This document shows positions 1 through 7,470 of a stretch of DNA of 46,080 nt, one piece after another (the stretch's first letter is position 1; the number at the start of each line of letters is the position of its first letter). A program made the position numbers and the translations under genes. Origin of the DNA: JAEUIZ01 sp046155605 (lineage in GTDB: Bacteria; Planctomycetota; Phycisphaerae; Phycisphaerales; UBA1924); contig JBJXFQ010000134.1 in the NCBI GenBank assembly GCA_046155605.1, positions 1 through 46,080 of the forward strand, given 5' to 3'. The notes beneath the pieces are model-generated. The model worked only from the letters and a program-made list of their open reading frames with translations. It was not told where the DNA came from and did not search any database.

Positions 1-1
1 C

Positions 2-115
2 TGCCGGACCTGCGAAACGCTCTGGAACCGCATCCAATCGGTCATCGACACCGTCACCGCCTCCGACGCCCAGCACTGCTTCTCGCATTGTGGCTACACG
101 CTACGAAAGAACTGA
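2..115 (+). mobile_element. C-terminal fragment of an IS630-like transposase
   Basis: Reading from base 2, the first 38 codons run without a stop to TGA at 113-115. The peptide ends in TASDAQHCFSHCGYTLRKN. A tail with an aromatic residue followed by HCGY close to the stop, preceded by a helix rich in W, I and V (ETLWNRIQSVIDTVT), is what I associate with the end of IS630-family DDE transposases of planctomycetes. The DDE catalytic part lies outside the window, so the family call is from the tail alone. The right-hand terminal inverted repeat should lie between 116 and about 180, but I could not identify it because the left end is not present. The neighbouring RCC1-repeat gene begins without a signal peptide directly behind this fragment, which suggests that the element inserted into or deleted that gene's 5' end. 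Confidence 0.5.
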
Positions 116-145
116 GGTTGCTCTAGCCTCCAGTTCGCGATCGCG

Positions 146-1300
146 TTGCGAGTTACCGGCAGCGCTGTGGCATGGGGCAGCATCAATGTTCCGAGTTCAA
201 TGGGAACACAAATCCTCCCATTCCCAGCACCTCCCGACATGCCAGACCCTGAAGGCGACCGTCCACGTTACTACATAGCGGTTTCCGCCGGTTACGATCA
301 TGCTCTCGGGTTGCTCAATGACGGAGAGTTCGTCGGTCGTGGCAATAACTCGTTCGGCCAGAATGGGGATGCTCCTCCTGCGAACTGCAGCTGCACCGCG
401 TATCCCGGCGGCTACGCATTCCGGTCGATTTCTGCCGGAGAGCACTTCACAATCGGCATCATCAAGAGCACCAACTCCGCGATCGATCGTACGGTTCTGG
501 TCTGGGGTCGGGATCTCTACGGGATCACAACAAATCCATTCGGCCCTACGTCCGGGACCACGCTGAAGTTCACGATGGCGGTCGCCGGTGGTCACAACAT
601 CATCTTGCTCGACACAAACGGAAACGTGTACACTTGGGGCGATTATTACTACAATGCGGGCTCAGGCGTGACTCGAACAATCGGTCCCAACTGGCAGGGC
701 ATGGTGCCGCCCGGAGTTTCGCCACCAACAAACTATGCGCCAGGGGCGTACGTCAGCGTCGGCGCTGGCCACGTCTGCGCGTGGGGCATCAGGGCGAATG
801 GGCAAGTCGACTTCTGGGGTTATAACCGGCAGGGGCAGATGGACATCGTCGGCGGGCAGACGACGTATTACGCCGAGGTCGTCGGCGGCTACAACCACGG
901 TTCGGGGCTGAAACGAGGAACGAACACGCTGGCCTCGTGGCAAAACAACCAGAACCAGAATCCGCATTACAACCAGAGCAACCAACCGCCCTTTCCGACC
1001 CCGCCGACAACAGCTTCTTTGTATTGGGGTTTGTCGCCGGGACACTCGAACTACCACGTCGCGGCGATGTACGGGTGCTACGCAGACTTTGACAGCAGCA
1101 CCGCGTCGCCAGCGCTTGACATCAACGACTACATCGCCTTCAACAACGAGTTCCAAGCTGCGTTGTCGCTACCAGATCCGCAGCAGATCGAGCACCCGTG
1201 CAACTGCGACGGCAACACAACTGGTGCGATCCTCACGACGAACGACTTTATCTGCTTCAACCTTGCATATTCGGCTGGGTGCTATAACTATCCGCAGTAG
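146..1300 (+). CDS. RCC1-repeat protein with GC-type dockerin-like tail, 5'-truncated
   Basis: The 384-aa product is a partial secreted beta-propeller protein. RCC1-type repeats are visible as YYIAVSAGYDHALGLLNDG, FRSISAGEHFTIGI, FTMAVAGGHNIILLDTNG and YVSVGAGHVCAWGIRANG, covering about residues 30-300. The last 75 residues hold two copies of a D-x-N-D-(F/Y)-I motif (DINDYIAF and TTNDFICF) and end near SAGC, a degenerate form of the tail seen in three other proteins here. The only in-frame start after the TGA at 113-115 is TTG at 146; it has no Shine-Dalgarno and no signal peptide follows, although the rest of the architecture is that of an exported protein. The first blade is also incomplete (AVAWGSINVPSS, lacking the usual N-x-x-GQ piece). 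I infer that the true N-terminus was lost to the transposon fragment directly upstream, so the gene may be a pseudogene. Confidence 0.7.
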   Translation: MRVTGSAVAWGSINVPSSMGTQILPFPAPPDMPDPEGDRPRYYIAVSAGYDHALGLLNDGEFVGRGNNSFGQNGDAPPANCSCTAYPGGYAFRSISAGEHFTIGIIKSTNSAIDRTVLVWGRDLYGITTNPFGPTSGTTLKFTMAVAGGHNIILLDTNGNVYTWGDYYYNAGSGVTRTIGPNWQGMVPPGVSPPTNYAPGAYVSVGAGHVCAWGIRANGQVDFWGYNRQGQMDIVGGQTTYYAEVVGGYNHGSGLKRGTNTLASWQNNQNQNPHYNQSNQPPFPTPPTTASLYWGLSPGHSNYHVAAMYGCYADFDSSTASPALDINDYIAFNNEFQAALSLPDPQQIEHPCNCDGNTTGAILTTNDFICFNLAYSAGCYNYPQ

Positions 1301-1344
1301 TTGAGTCGCTGGGTGATGCGCGTCTGTGGTGAGTGTCGCGCCGC

Positions 1345-1350
1345 TACCCT
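1345..1350 (+). promoter_or_regulatory. -10-like box TACCCT, leaderless start of the ACL-like gene
   Basis: TACCCT ends 6 nt before the ATG at 1357 and no Shine-Dalgarno sequence is present. With transcription starting about 6-7 nt after a -10 box, the mRNA would begin at or next to the start codon. Confidence 0.4.
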
Positions 1351-1356
1351 TGACGC

Positions 1357-3126
1357 ATGGCCATTCTGATCGATCGTTCGACGCGGGTCTTGGTTCAGGG
1401 CATCACCGGCCGCGAGGGGCAGGCGCGGACGCGGCTGATGCTCGACTATGGCACGCGCGTGGTGGGGGGCGTCACGCCGGGCAAGGCGGGCCAATCGGTG
1501 CTCGGCGTGCCGGTCTTTGATTCGGCGGCGGAGGCGATGGCGCGGCTGAAGTCGGACCCGACAGTCGGCGGGATCGACGCGTCGGTGCTGTTTGTGCCCG
1601 CCGGCGCGGTGAAGGACGCGGCGCTCGATGCGATCAACGCGGGCGTGCCGCTGGTGGTGCTGGTGGCGGATCGCGTGCCGGTGTGGGACGCGATGGCGAT
1701 CGCGAGCGCGGCGAAGGCGCGGGGCGCGCGGTTTGTCGGCCCGAACACGCTGGGCATTGCAAGCCCTGGCAAGGCGGTGATCGGGATGATCGGGGGGCGA
1801 GCGGAGAGTGCGCGCGAGTGGTTCAAGCCGCCGCGGCCGACGGGCGTGGGGATCATCAGCCGCTCGGGCGGGATGTCGTCGAGCACGGCGTACTACCTTG
1901 GGCAGGCGGGGGTGCGGATCAGTTCGATCGTGCATGTGGGCGGGGATGCGGTGCTGGGGCTGCGTGTGCCGGATGTGGCGTTGATGTTCGAAGACGACGC
2001 GGAGACGGACGCGATCGCGGTGTTTGGGGAGATCGGCGGGTCGCAGGAGGAGGACTTGGCGGAGTTGATGCGAGCGGGCAATGTGACGAAGCCGGTGGTG
2101 GCGTATGTCGGCGGGAAGGCGGCGAAGGCGGGCACTCGATTCAGCCACGCGGGGGCGATCATCGAGGGCAACCGCGGGACGCACGCGGGCAAGGTCGCGG
2201 CGCTGCGCGAGGCGGGTGCGGTGGTGGTGGAGTCGTTCGGCGAGTTGCCGGGGGTGGTGGTGGGGGTGCTGCGCGGGCGTGGGTCGAGATCCTTGATGAT
2301 GGAGGCGGAGCGGAAGGCGGTGTGGACGACGGGGATCACGCGGATCGAGCCGAACACGGTGGCGGTGCGCGGTCGGGACATCGCGGGGCTGATGGGGAAG
2401 ACGAGTTTCGGTGCAGCGGTGTACTTGATCTTGACGGGCACGATGCCGGACGAGCGAGTCGGGCGGCTGATGGACGCGATTCTGGTGTCGAGCATTGACC
2501 ACGGGGCGACGCCGCCAAGTTGCCTGGCGGCGCGAACGGTGGCGAGCACGGGGGCGAGTCTGAGCCAGAGCGTGGCGGCGGGAATCTCGTCGATCAACAA
2601 GCATCACGGCGGGGCGATCGAGGATTGCGCGCGGTTTCTGTCGGGGTTGATCGAGACCGCGAGGCAAATCTCGAAGCAACAAAGCTCAAAGCAGCAAATG
2701 GAAGAGGGGATGCGCGAGGCACTGGACCGCGTGGCGACGGAGGAGGTCGCACGGCTCAAAGCGACCGGCGAGCGGATCAGCGGGTTTGGTCATCGGATCC
2801 ACACGAAGGACCCGCGGACGGCGCGGCTGTTCGAGTTGGCGGCGGAGGCGGGGCTGGACGAGTCGCGCGGCGAGCACATCGCGGCGGCGCGAGCGGTGGA
2901 GCGGGCGTTCGCGGCGATCGGGAGGCCGCTGCCGATCAATGTTGATGGCGCGATCGGGGCGATCCTTGCGGACCTAAGGCTGGAGCCGCGGGTGTTCAAC
3001 GGGATCTTCATGATCGCGCGGGTGCCGGGGCTGGTGGCGCACGTGGTGGAGGAGCAGACGCGCGAGCGGCCGATGCGTCGGATCGATCCGGTGAACCACG
3101 CGTACGACGGGCCGATGGTGTCGTGA
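1357..3126 (+). CDS. ATP-citrate lyase alpha-like protein: CoA-ligase alpha fused to citrate-synthase-type lyase domain
   Basis: The 589-aa product joins two modules. Residues 1-300 are a succinyl-CoA synthetase alpha-type unit: a CoA-binding Rossmann fold (RVLVQGITGREGQ, GVTPGKAGQ) and a ligase domain with FSHAGAIIEG, whose His matches the phosphohistidine of the family. Residues about 320-589 resemble citrate synthase/citryl-CoA lyase: SIDHGATPPS, SINKHHGGAIEDC, GFGHRIHTKDPR and PINVDGAIGAI carry the His, His-Arg and Asp expected in the lyase active site. This is the order found in AclA of Chlorobium ATP-citrate lyase (about 600 aa). That enzyme also needs an ATP-grasp subunit (AclB, or SucC in succinyl-CoA ligase), and none is encoded nearby, so the substrate is open: citrate cleavage, citryl-CoA cleavage or another acyl-CoA. 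A short Gln/Lys/Ser-rich segment (QISKQQSSKQQMEE, about residues 438-451) interrupts the lyase domain and is AT-richer than its surroundings. The start is ATG at 1357. Confidence 0.75.
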   Translation: MAILIDRSTRVLVQGITGREGQARTRLMLDYGTRVVGGVTPGKAGQSVLGVPVFDSAAEAMARLKSDPTVGGIDASVLFVPAGAVKDAALDAINAGVPLVVLVADRVPVWDAMAIASAAKARGARFVGPNTLGIASPGKAVIGMIGGRAESAREWFKPPRPTGVGIISRSGGMSSSTAYYLGQAGVRISSIVHVGGDAVLGLRVPDVALMFEDDAETDAIAVFGEIGGSQEEDLAELMRAGNVTKPVVAYVGGKAAKAGTRFSHAGAIIEGNRGTHAGKVAALREAGAVVVESFGELPGVVVGVLRGRGSRSLMMEAERKAVWTTGITRIEPNTVAVRGRDIAGLMGKTSFGAAVYLILTGTMPDERVGRLMDAILVSSIDHGATPPSCLAARTVASTGASLSQSVAAGISSINKHHGGAIEDCARFLSGLIETARQISKQQSSKQQMEEGMREALDRVATEEVARLKATGERISGFGHRIHTKDPRTARLFELAAEAGLDESRGEHIAAARAVERAFAAIGRPLPINVDGAIGAILADLRLEPRVFNGIFMIARVPGLVAHVVEEQTRERPMRRIDPVNHAYDGPMVS

Positions 3127-3158
3127 GCCTCTCGCCTTCGAGCGGATGGAGTTTGGTC

Positions 3159-3626
3159 ATGCTGAAGAAGGCGCTGAAGAAGAAGAAGCAAACGACCGCG
3201 CGTGAAAAACTCGAGCGCGAGCATCCGAGCCACGGCACGATCGCCACGGGCCGCAAGGGCGAGTCGCTGCTGATCCCTCGGCCGCTCGACGTGGACGCGG
3301 CGATGCGCGGGGTTCGCAAGGGCCGGGTGCAGACAATGGGTGAGTTGCGAGCGCGGCTGGCTCGGGACGCGGGGGCCGAATCCGCCTGCCCGCTTTGCAC
3401 CGGCATCTTCGCGCGAATGGCGGCGGAGGCGGCGGAAGAGGATCGGCACGCGGGCCGAAAGCGGATCACGCCATATTGGCGGACGGTTCGCGACAACGGC
3501 TCGATGAACGAGAAGTTCCCGGGTGGCCGGCAGGCGCAAGCGGCCATGCTGCGTACGGAGGGCATCCGGTTGAACCCCGGCCAGGGAAAGAAGTCTCCGC
3601 GCGTCGTGGCAGCGCGGTCCAAATAG
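3159..3626 (+). CDS. MGMT-family alkyltransferase-like protein
   Basis: The 155-aa product has a Lys-rich N-terminus (LKKALKKKKQTTAREKLE), then LLIPRPLDVDAAMRGVRKGRV, ACPLCTGIFARMAAEAAEED and RITPYWRTVRDNGSMNEKFP. This pattern matches small proteins annotated as MGMT family, in which the DNA-binding fold of O6-alkylguanine-DNA alkyltransferase is kept while the classical PCHR active site is absent; ACPLCTG occupies the corresponding place. Known alkyltransferase-like proteins bind alkylated bases and may hand them to excision repair, but the activity of this subgroup is not something I can state. ATG at 3159 is preceded by GGAG with a 7-nt gap and is preferred over a GTG at 3123 that overlaps the upstream stop codon. 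It lies 32 nt after the ACL-like gene and could be co-transcribed with it. Confidence 0.6.
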   Translation: MLKKALKKKKQTTAREKLEREHPSHGTIATGRKGESLLIPRPLDVDAAMRGVRKGRVQTMGELRARLARDAGAESACPLCTGIFARMAAEAAEEDRHAGRKRITPYWRTVRDNGSMNEKFPGGRQAQAAMLRTEGIRLNPGQGKKSPRVVAARSK

Positions 3627-3937
3627 GGCCTCACGCCACGACCGAGCCAATGGTCCGAGATTTGACGCTCTGTGAGGCGAGGGCTGCATACGAGACGCCG
3701 CGGCGCGTACTCGCTCGCCGCTGCAGCACCCACGGGCGGTGTACGCGTGCGGTTCGCAAGATGACCGCAGGCACGCGACAGACCAGCCTTGCGATCCTAA
3801 GCCGCTGGGCTCGAGCCGAGAGAAGCCAAACGCTGTCCCCCGGAGAGGCAAAAACCCGAACTAGGAGGGGTGCAGCCGAATCGTGCGGCTGCCCGACATA
3901 TGCTCATCCCCAGTTTCCAACTCGAATGGAGCAAGGC
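3627..3937 (+). other. Intergenic stretch with nested inverted repeats, possible structured RNA
   Basis: No credible gene is present in these 311 nt. Several perfect inverted repeats follow one another: GCCTCAC (3628-3634) with GTGAGGC (3672-3678); GGCTGCA with TGCAGC enclosing GCGGCG/CGCCGC at about 3682-3727; GCGTGC with GCACGC flanking GGT/ACC at about 3744-3777; and GCAGCCG (3872-3878) with CGGCTGC (3886-3892). None is followed by a T-tract, so they are not simple terminators. The region also carries the promoter and ribosome-binding site (GGAG, 3928-3931) of the lipoprotein gene. I could not match it to RNase P RNA, tmRNA, SRP RNA or a known riboswitch by eye; 6S RNA is not excluded. High G+C makes chance stems likely, so the RNA interpretation is weak. 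Confidence 0.3.
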
Positions 3938-5200
3938 GTGAGAATCAGGTCTCGGCAAGGCGCGGCGTGGCTGGTGGTGGTGGCAGGGATGTCGATGGGA
4001 TGCGGCGCGCAGCCGCCGGCGGTCGGGCCGAGCGCGCCCAAAGCACCGCCGCTGGATTGGCGCACGCTGGAGGCGGGTGTCCTGTCAGATCATGTGCAAC
4101 TGACGCGCCGGGACCAGTTTACGAAGGCTGGGGAGGCGTATTTCAGCCCGGATGGGTCGTGGATCGTCTTCCAGGCGGTGCCGGTGCCCAAGGCGGGGAG
4201 CGACCCGGAGCCTTTCTATTCGATGTATGTCGCAAAACTGACGCGGGACGCTGCTGGGCGCATCAACGGGACGGAGACGCCCATCCTGATCAGCCCGCCG
4301 GGCTCGGCGAACACATGCGGGTGGTTCCACCCGACGCGGGCGGGCGTGGTGCTCTTTGGTTCGACGATCGAAGCGCCAAAGACCGATCAGAAGGGGGGAT
4401 TTCAGGTCGGGCAACGCAAGTATGTGTGGCTCTTTCCTGAGGAGACCGAGGTCTGCGAGCGGTTCGTGCCGGAGATCGGCGGCGCGACGGCGGCCGGGCT
4501 CTGGGCCGACGATCGGCGCGTCTCCATGGTGATGCCGCTTTTCTCGCGGCCCGAGTACGACGCCGAGTGCTCGTATTCCGCGGACGGACGGTTCGTGCTC
4601 TATGCGCATGTCCGGCCCAAGAAGACGGCGGAGCGCGCCGACGCCGACATCTGGGTCTATGACACCCGGACGGGTCGGCATCACGCGATCGTGGTCGCCG
4701 ATGGCTACGACGGCGGGCCGTTCTTCTCGCCCGACGGCAAGCGGATCTGCTATCGCTCGGATCGCAAACTCAATGACCAGTTGCAACTCTTCGTCGCGGA
4801 CCTCAAGTTCGATGGCGAGGGCGTGCCCGTGGGCATCGAGCGGGAATACCAGATCACGGACAACACGGCAGTGAACTGGGCGCCGTTCTTTCACCCGTCG
4901 GGCAAGTTCCTGGTCTATGGCACGAGCCAGGTCTCGCACCAGAACTACGAGGTCTTTGCGATCGAGTTGGACGAGGCCAAGTTGGCGGCTGACGGCCCGG
5001 TGCGGAAGGTGTCGGCGGCGCTGAATGGGGCGCGGATCACCTCGGCGGACGGCGCGGACGTGCTGCCGGTGTTTGACGCCAAGGGCGAATGGATGATGTG
5101 GACCGGGCAGCGCGGGCCGATCGCCGAGGGTGAGCAGAGGTCGTCGAGCCAGTTGTGGGTCGCGCGGTTCAACGCGGCGGGCGTGGCCTGGGGGAAGTAA
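3938..5200 (+). CDS. TolB-like beta-propeller lipoprotein
   Basis: The 420-aa product starts with a lipoprotein signal peptide (RIRSRQGAAWLVVVAG then SMGC, lipobox Cys at about residue 22) and continues as a WD40-like/PD40 beta-propeller. Typical blade strands are YFSPDGSWIVFQ, CSYSADGRFVLYA, FFSPDGKRICYRS and FFHPSGKFLVYGT, each with the x-S/H-P-D/S-G core seen in TolB and DPP-type propellers. No catalytic domain follows, so it is probably a periplasmic or surface binding protein rather than a peptidase. GTG at 3938 is chosen because GGAG lies 6 nt upstream and the signal peptide begins there; ATG at 3926 is an in-frame alternative. The gene stands alone: the next gene has its own promoter region and a different character. 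Confidence 0.72.
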   Translation: MRIRSRQGAAWLVVVAGMSMGCGAQPPAVGPSAPKAPPLDWRTLEAGVLSDHVQLTRRDQFTKAGEAYFSPDGSWIVFQAVPVPKAGSDPEPFYSMYVAKLTRDAAGRINGTETPILISPPGSANTCGWFHPTRAGVVLFGSTIEAPKTDQKGGFQVGQRKYVWLFPEETEVCERFVPEIGGATAAGLWADDRRVSMVMPLFSRPEYDAECSYSADGRFVLYAHVRPKKTAERADADIWVYDTRTGRHHAIVVADGYDGGPFFSPDGKRICYRSDRKLNDQLQLFVADLKFDGEGVPVGIEREYQITDNTAVNWAPFFHPSGKFLVYGTSQVSHQNYEVFAIELDEAKLAADGPVRKVSAALNGARITSADGADVLPVFDAKGEWMMWTGQRGPIAEGEQRSSSQLWVARFNAAGVAWGK

Positions 5201-5301
5201 CTCGGCGCGACGGCGTGTTGAACTCGCAGCTGGGCAACGTTGTAGATAGAACGCAAATCTTTCTGAAGTTTCCGCTTGCATCGCTTGACACGGGGGGGGT
5301 G

Positions 5302-5307
5302 TATACT
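5302..5307 (+). promoter_or_regulatory. -10-like box TATACT upstream of the Cys-rich operon
   Basis: TATACT is a near-consensus -10 hexamer 69 nt before the ATG at 5377. A perfect TTGACA (5285-5290) lies only 11 nt upstream, too close for a standard sigma70 -35 element, and the 11-nt spacer contains a run of eight G. The pairing is therefore doubtful, but this is the best promoter candidate for the operon. Confidence 0.4.
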
Positions 5308-5376
5308 GCGCACGCTGGAATCTAACCAACTCGAGACAGAAGTCGTATCGTCACCCGAAGATTCTTACAAAAAGAG

Positions 5377-5652
5377 ATGACCAAGAATCGAATCGTTGCG
5401 CTTTGCTCGGTGATCGTGGCCGCCGCTGGTGTGTCGGTGTTGGCGGACGATGACGGGGACGCCACGTCGCAGGGATGGTCGTACGGCGGGTATAACTGCG
5501 GCTGCTACGCGAATGTCAACGCGACGCTGGCGAGTTGCACGGCGTGCTGCAACGCCGCGGTCATCCCCTCTGGCCCCTTGAACCCGGCGCAGGTCACGAA
5601 TTGCATCGCATTTTGCAACCAGGCGGTGTTCCCCTGCATTCCGCCGGTTTAG
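5377..5652 (+). CDS. Small secreted eight-cysteine protein
   Basis: The 91-aa product has a clear Sec signal peptide (KNRIVALCSVIVAAAGVSVLA, cleavage expected before DDD). The mature part of about 68 residues has eight cysteines: NCGCY, then SCTACC, then NCIAFC and a final FPC near the C-terminus (PPV). The two blocks C-x2-CC and C-x3-C within helix-like Ala/Asn-rich segments suggest a small disulphide-bonded helical module. I recognise no family. It is the first gene of a compact run of four genes (5377-7470) and is separated from the next by 9 nt, so it is likely co-transcribed with the HEAT-like proteins and the pseudopilin. Possible roles are a secreted partner of the pilin-like protein or a metal/redox binding peptide; both are guesses. 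Confidence 0.65.
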   Translation: MTKNRIVALCSVIVAAAGVSVLADDDGDATSQGWSYGGYNCGCYANVNATLASCTACCNAAVIPSGPLNPAQVTNCIAFCNQAVFPCIPPV

Positions 5653-5661
5653 GCGCGGCCC

Positions 5662-6294
5662 ATGCGCCTCTCCCGTCCAACAGTGGTCATTGCGGCGATC
5701 GCCGGAGTCTTGGTGATCGCCGCTTCTGTTTCGTACGTTCGACGCGCCGCCGGGCCTCAGGGTCCGCCGCGATCTCCTTTGGACCTTCCGGGCCATGTGA
5801 CATCACCGGCATGGTCCGCTGAGCACAACGAGCGCCTTGTGCAACTGCGTCACGATCTGGCGCGACGCGAGCGGTGGCGCGCCGACGACGCGAGAGCCAT
5901 CGCCGGACTTGTTTCGGTGAACTACACCTACGCCGGCAAGACGTGGGATGACACGGTGCCGCAGCACGATATGGAGGCATTTGGCACCAAGAGCATGGCG
6001 CTCGCGACGATCGCGGAGAGAATGCGATGGGGATTCCCGATCGACGCCGAGGCCCGTCTGATCTTGATTGATTGCATGGTTCAGGAACTTGCGAATCCGG
6101 TGTGGAGCGCGCGACTCGCAGCAACCTCATGCCTGGTGCAGTCGGGCGTGACAGATGCGGACCCGGCACTGCGCGCCCGTGTGGAGCAGATGGCCACAGA
6201 CCCGGACCCCGATGTGGCCTCCAATGCGCGTCGGCAGTTGGAGCACCGCGACGAACTGCTCGCCGCCACGCGAAGGATGAAGGGGCAGCCATGA
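5662..6294 (+). CDS. Membrane-anchored HEAT-like repeat protein
   Basis: The 210-aa product has an N-terminal hydrophobic segment (PTVVIAAIAGVLVIAASVSYV), most likely a signal anchor, then a Pro-rich linker and a helical domain. The C-terminal half reads as HEAT-like helix pairs: NPVWSARLAATSCLVQSG followed by LRARVEQMATDPDPDVASNA, the second with the D-x-D-x-x-V-A turn typical of such repeats. I infer a periplasmic protein-interaction scaffold. Its stop codon overlaps the start of the next gene (ATGA), which indicates translational coupling. The next gene encodes a paralogue with the same layout but a broken frame. Confidence 0.6.
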   Translation: MRLSRPTVVIAAIAGVLVIAASVSYVRRAAGPQGPPRSPLDLPGHVTSPAWSAEHNERLVQLRHDLARRERWRADDARAIAGLVSVNYTYAGKTWDDTVPQHDMEAFGTKSMALATIAERMRWGFPIDAEARLILIDCMVQELANPVWSARLAATSCLVQSGVTDADPALRARVEQMATDPDPDVASNARRQLEHRDELLAATRRMKGQP

Positions 6295-6880
6295 ACCGCT
6301 ATCTGATTGGATTCGGCGCAGTGTTCGCCGTGGTTGGAGTGTCGGTCGCGGTGGCCGACTTCACCATGAAAGCACGAAGATCGCCGAAACCAGGCCAATG
6401 TGAACCCTGTCAGCGGAAGGCTTCGGACTTCTCCGATTCCGACATCGTGAGCGATCATGGGAAGCAGCGGCACCTCTGGCTGGCCGACCTGTCGCCGACG
6501 CGCCCCCCCACGGCCACCGACGTGGAGTCGCTTTTGCTGCTCGCCGATTCCGACGACCATGGCGGAACCAAGAGGTCGAGGCTTCCACGGAGGCTGAGCA
6601 CGCGGCCCTCCGTTGCCGATCGCTGCTAAAAATCGGCGACGCGCTCCGACTCTGCGGGGCGCTGGACGTCGGCGTGCGTCACCGCTTCACCGCTACATTG
6701 GTTTGCGGGCTTGACGATCCAGCGGCCCGCATCCGGTATAGCGCCGCACAAGCACTCTTCACGGCCCAGACGCGGGATCCGCAGGTCACGGCTCGTCTCC
6801 AGTTGCTCATCGCGGACGGAGACCCGGATGTGGCTCGGCTCGCCGAAATGAACGTCCGCGCATGGCAGCCGGGCCCATGA
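6291..6880 (+). pseudogene. Second HEAT-like paralogue interrupted by a frameshift
   Basis: From ATG at 6291 the first frame encodes MNRYLIGFGAVFAVVGVSVA, a signal anchor like that of the preceding gene, and continues to about DVESLLLLADSDDHGG before giving non-native-looking Arg-rich sequence and stopping at TAA 6627-6629. The homology continues in another frame from about 6570 (NQEVEASTEAEHAALRCRSL) through LVCGLDDPAARIRYSAAQAL and LIADGDPDVARLAEMNV to TGA at 6878-6880. The latter matches the upstream gene's NPVWSARLAATSC and DPDPDVASNA repeats. The switch occurs between about 6560 and 6580 and corresponds to -1 (or +2). No convincing slippery heptamer was seen, so a mutation or an assembly error is likelier than programmed frameshifting. 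The start overlaps the preceding stop, and the final TGA overlaps the pseudopilin start (ATGA). Confidence 0.65.
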
Positions 6881-7470
6881 AGCGACGCGGATTCACGCTG
6901 GCCGAACTGCTCGTGGTGATCTCGGTCATTGCCCTCTTGATTGCGATCGTGTCGCCGGGGCTCTCCGGGTCGGTCGACTCAGCACGACGCGCCAAGTGCA
7001 TGGCGGGGCTTCGTGGCCTCGGGCAAGCGATTCTGATGTATTGCGATGCCCATCACGGCGTCTTGCCGTTTGCGAATCGGCGCTATTCGCTTCCAGCAGG
7101 CTGGACCGCGCCCATCGACGCCTTATCGGAACATTTGGATGCGCCGATTCCATCGCTCGACGCACAAGGGCGCGTCGTTACATCGGCACCCTTTCTCTGC
7201 CCGGCCGATCGGGACATCGGTCCCCGGGATGGCCTGAGTTACGCGTACATGGCAGCCGGGTTCATGCAATCGCTGCCGCCTCAGGTCGCGGCTCGCCTAG
7301 TGACGGTGATGTACGAGCAGGCACCGGCTTTGCCGGTTTTCTGGGATCTGACACCGGTTCATGCTGATCGAAAGTCGAGTCAGAGTCTCGACCGTTCCGG
7401 CCGCAACATGCTCCGGTTCGATGGGGTCGTGACGCGCGCGCCGCGCGACGGTGTGGTCACCGGCAGGTGA
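6877..7470 (+). CDS. Type II secretion/type IV pilin-like pseudopilin
   Basis: The 197-aa product begins with KRRGFTLAELLVVISVIALL: a short basic leader, the prepilin peptidase site G/FTLAE with Glu at mature position 5, and a hydrophobic helix. Residues after about 35 continue the N-terminal helix (SARRAKCMAGLRGLGQAILM) into a globular domain with FLCPADRD and a late MLRFDGVV strand, as in the large family of planctomycete pseudopilin-type (DUF1559/H-X9-DG-like) proteins. The start ATG at 6877 overlaps the TGA of the HEAT-like paralogue, so it is translationally coupled. Its place at the end of an operon with two HEAT-like anchors and a Cys-rich secreted peptide suggests a dedicated extracytoplasmic assembly. 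No ATPase, inner-membrane platform or prepilin peptidase gene is nearby. Confidence 0.75.
   Translation: MKRRGFTLAELLVVISVIALLIAIVSPGLSGSVDSARRAKCMAGLRGLGQAILMYCDAHHGVLPFANRRYSLPAGWTAPIDALSEHLDAPIPSLDAQGRVVTSAPFLCPADRDIGPRDGLSYAYMAAGFMQSLPPQVAARLVTVMYEQAPALPVFWDLTPVHADRKSSQSLDRSGRNMLRFDGVVTRAPRDGVVTGR

Noticed and set aside
3123..3158. GTG at 3123 as the start of the MGMT-family gene
   Set aside because: It overlaps the previous stop but has no ribosome-binding site and adds unconserved-looking residues; ATG 3159 has GGAG at good spacing.
5285..5307. TTGACA and TATACT as one sigma70 promoter
   Set aside because: The spacer is only 11 nt, far from the usual 16-18; only the TATACT box is kept as a candidate.
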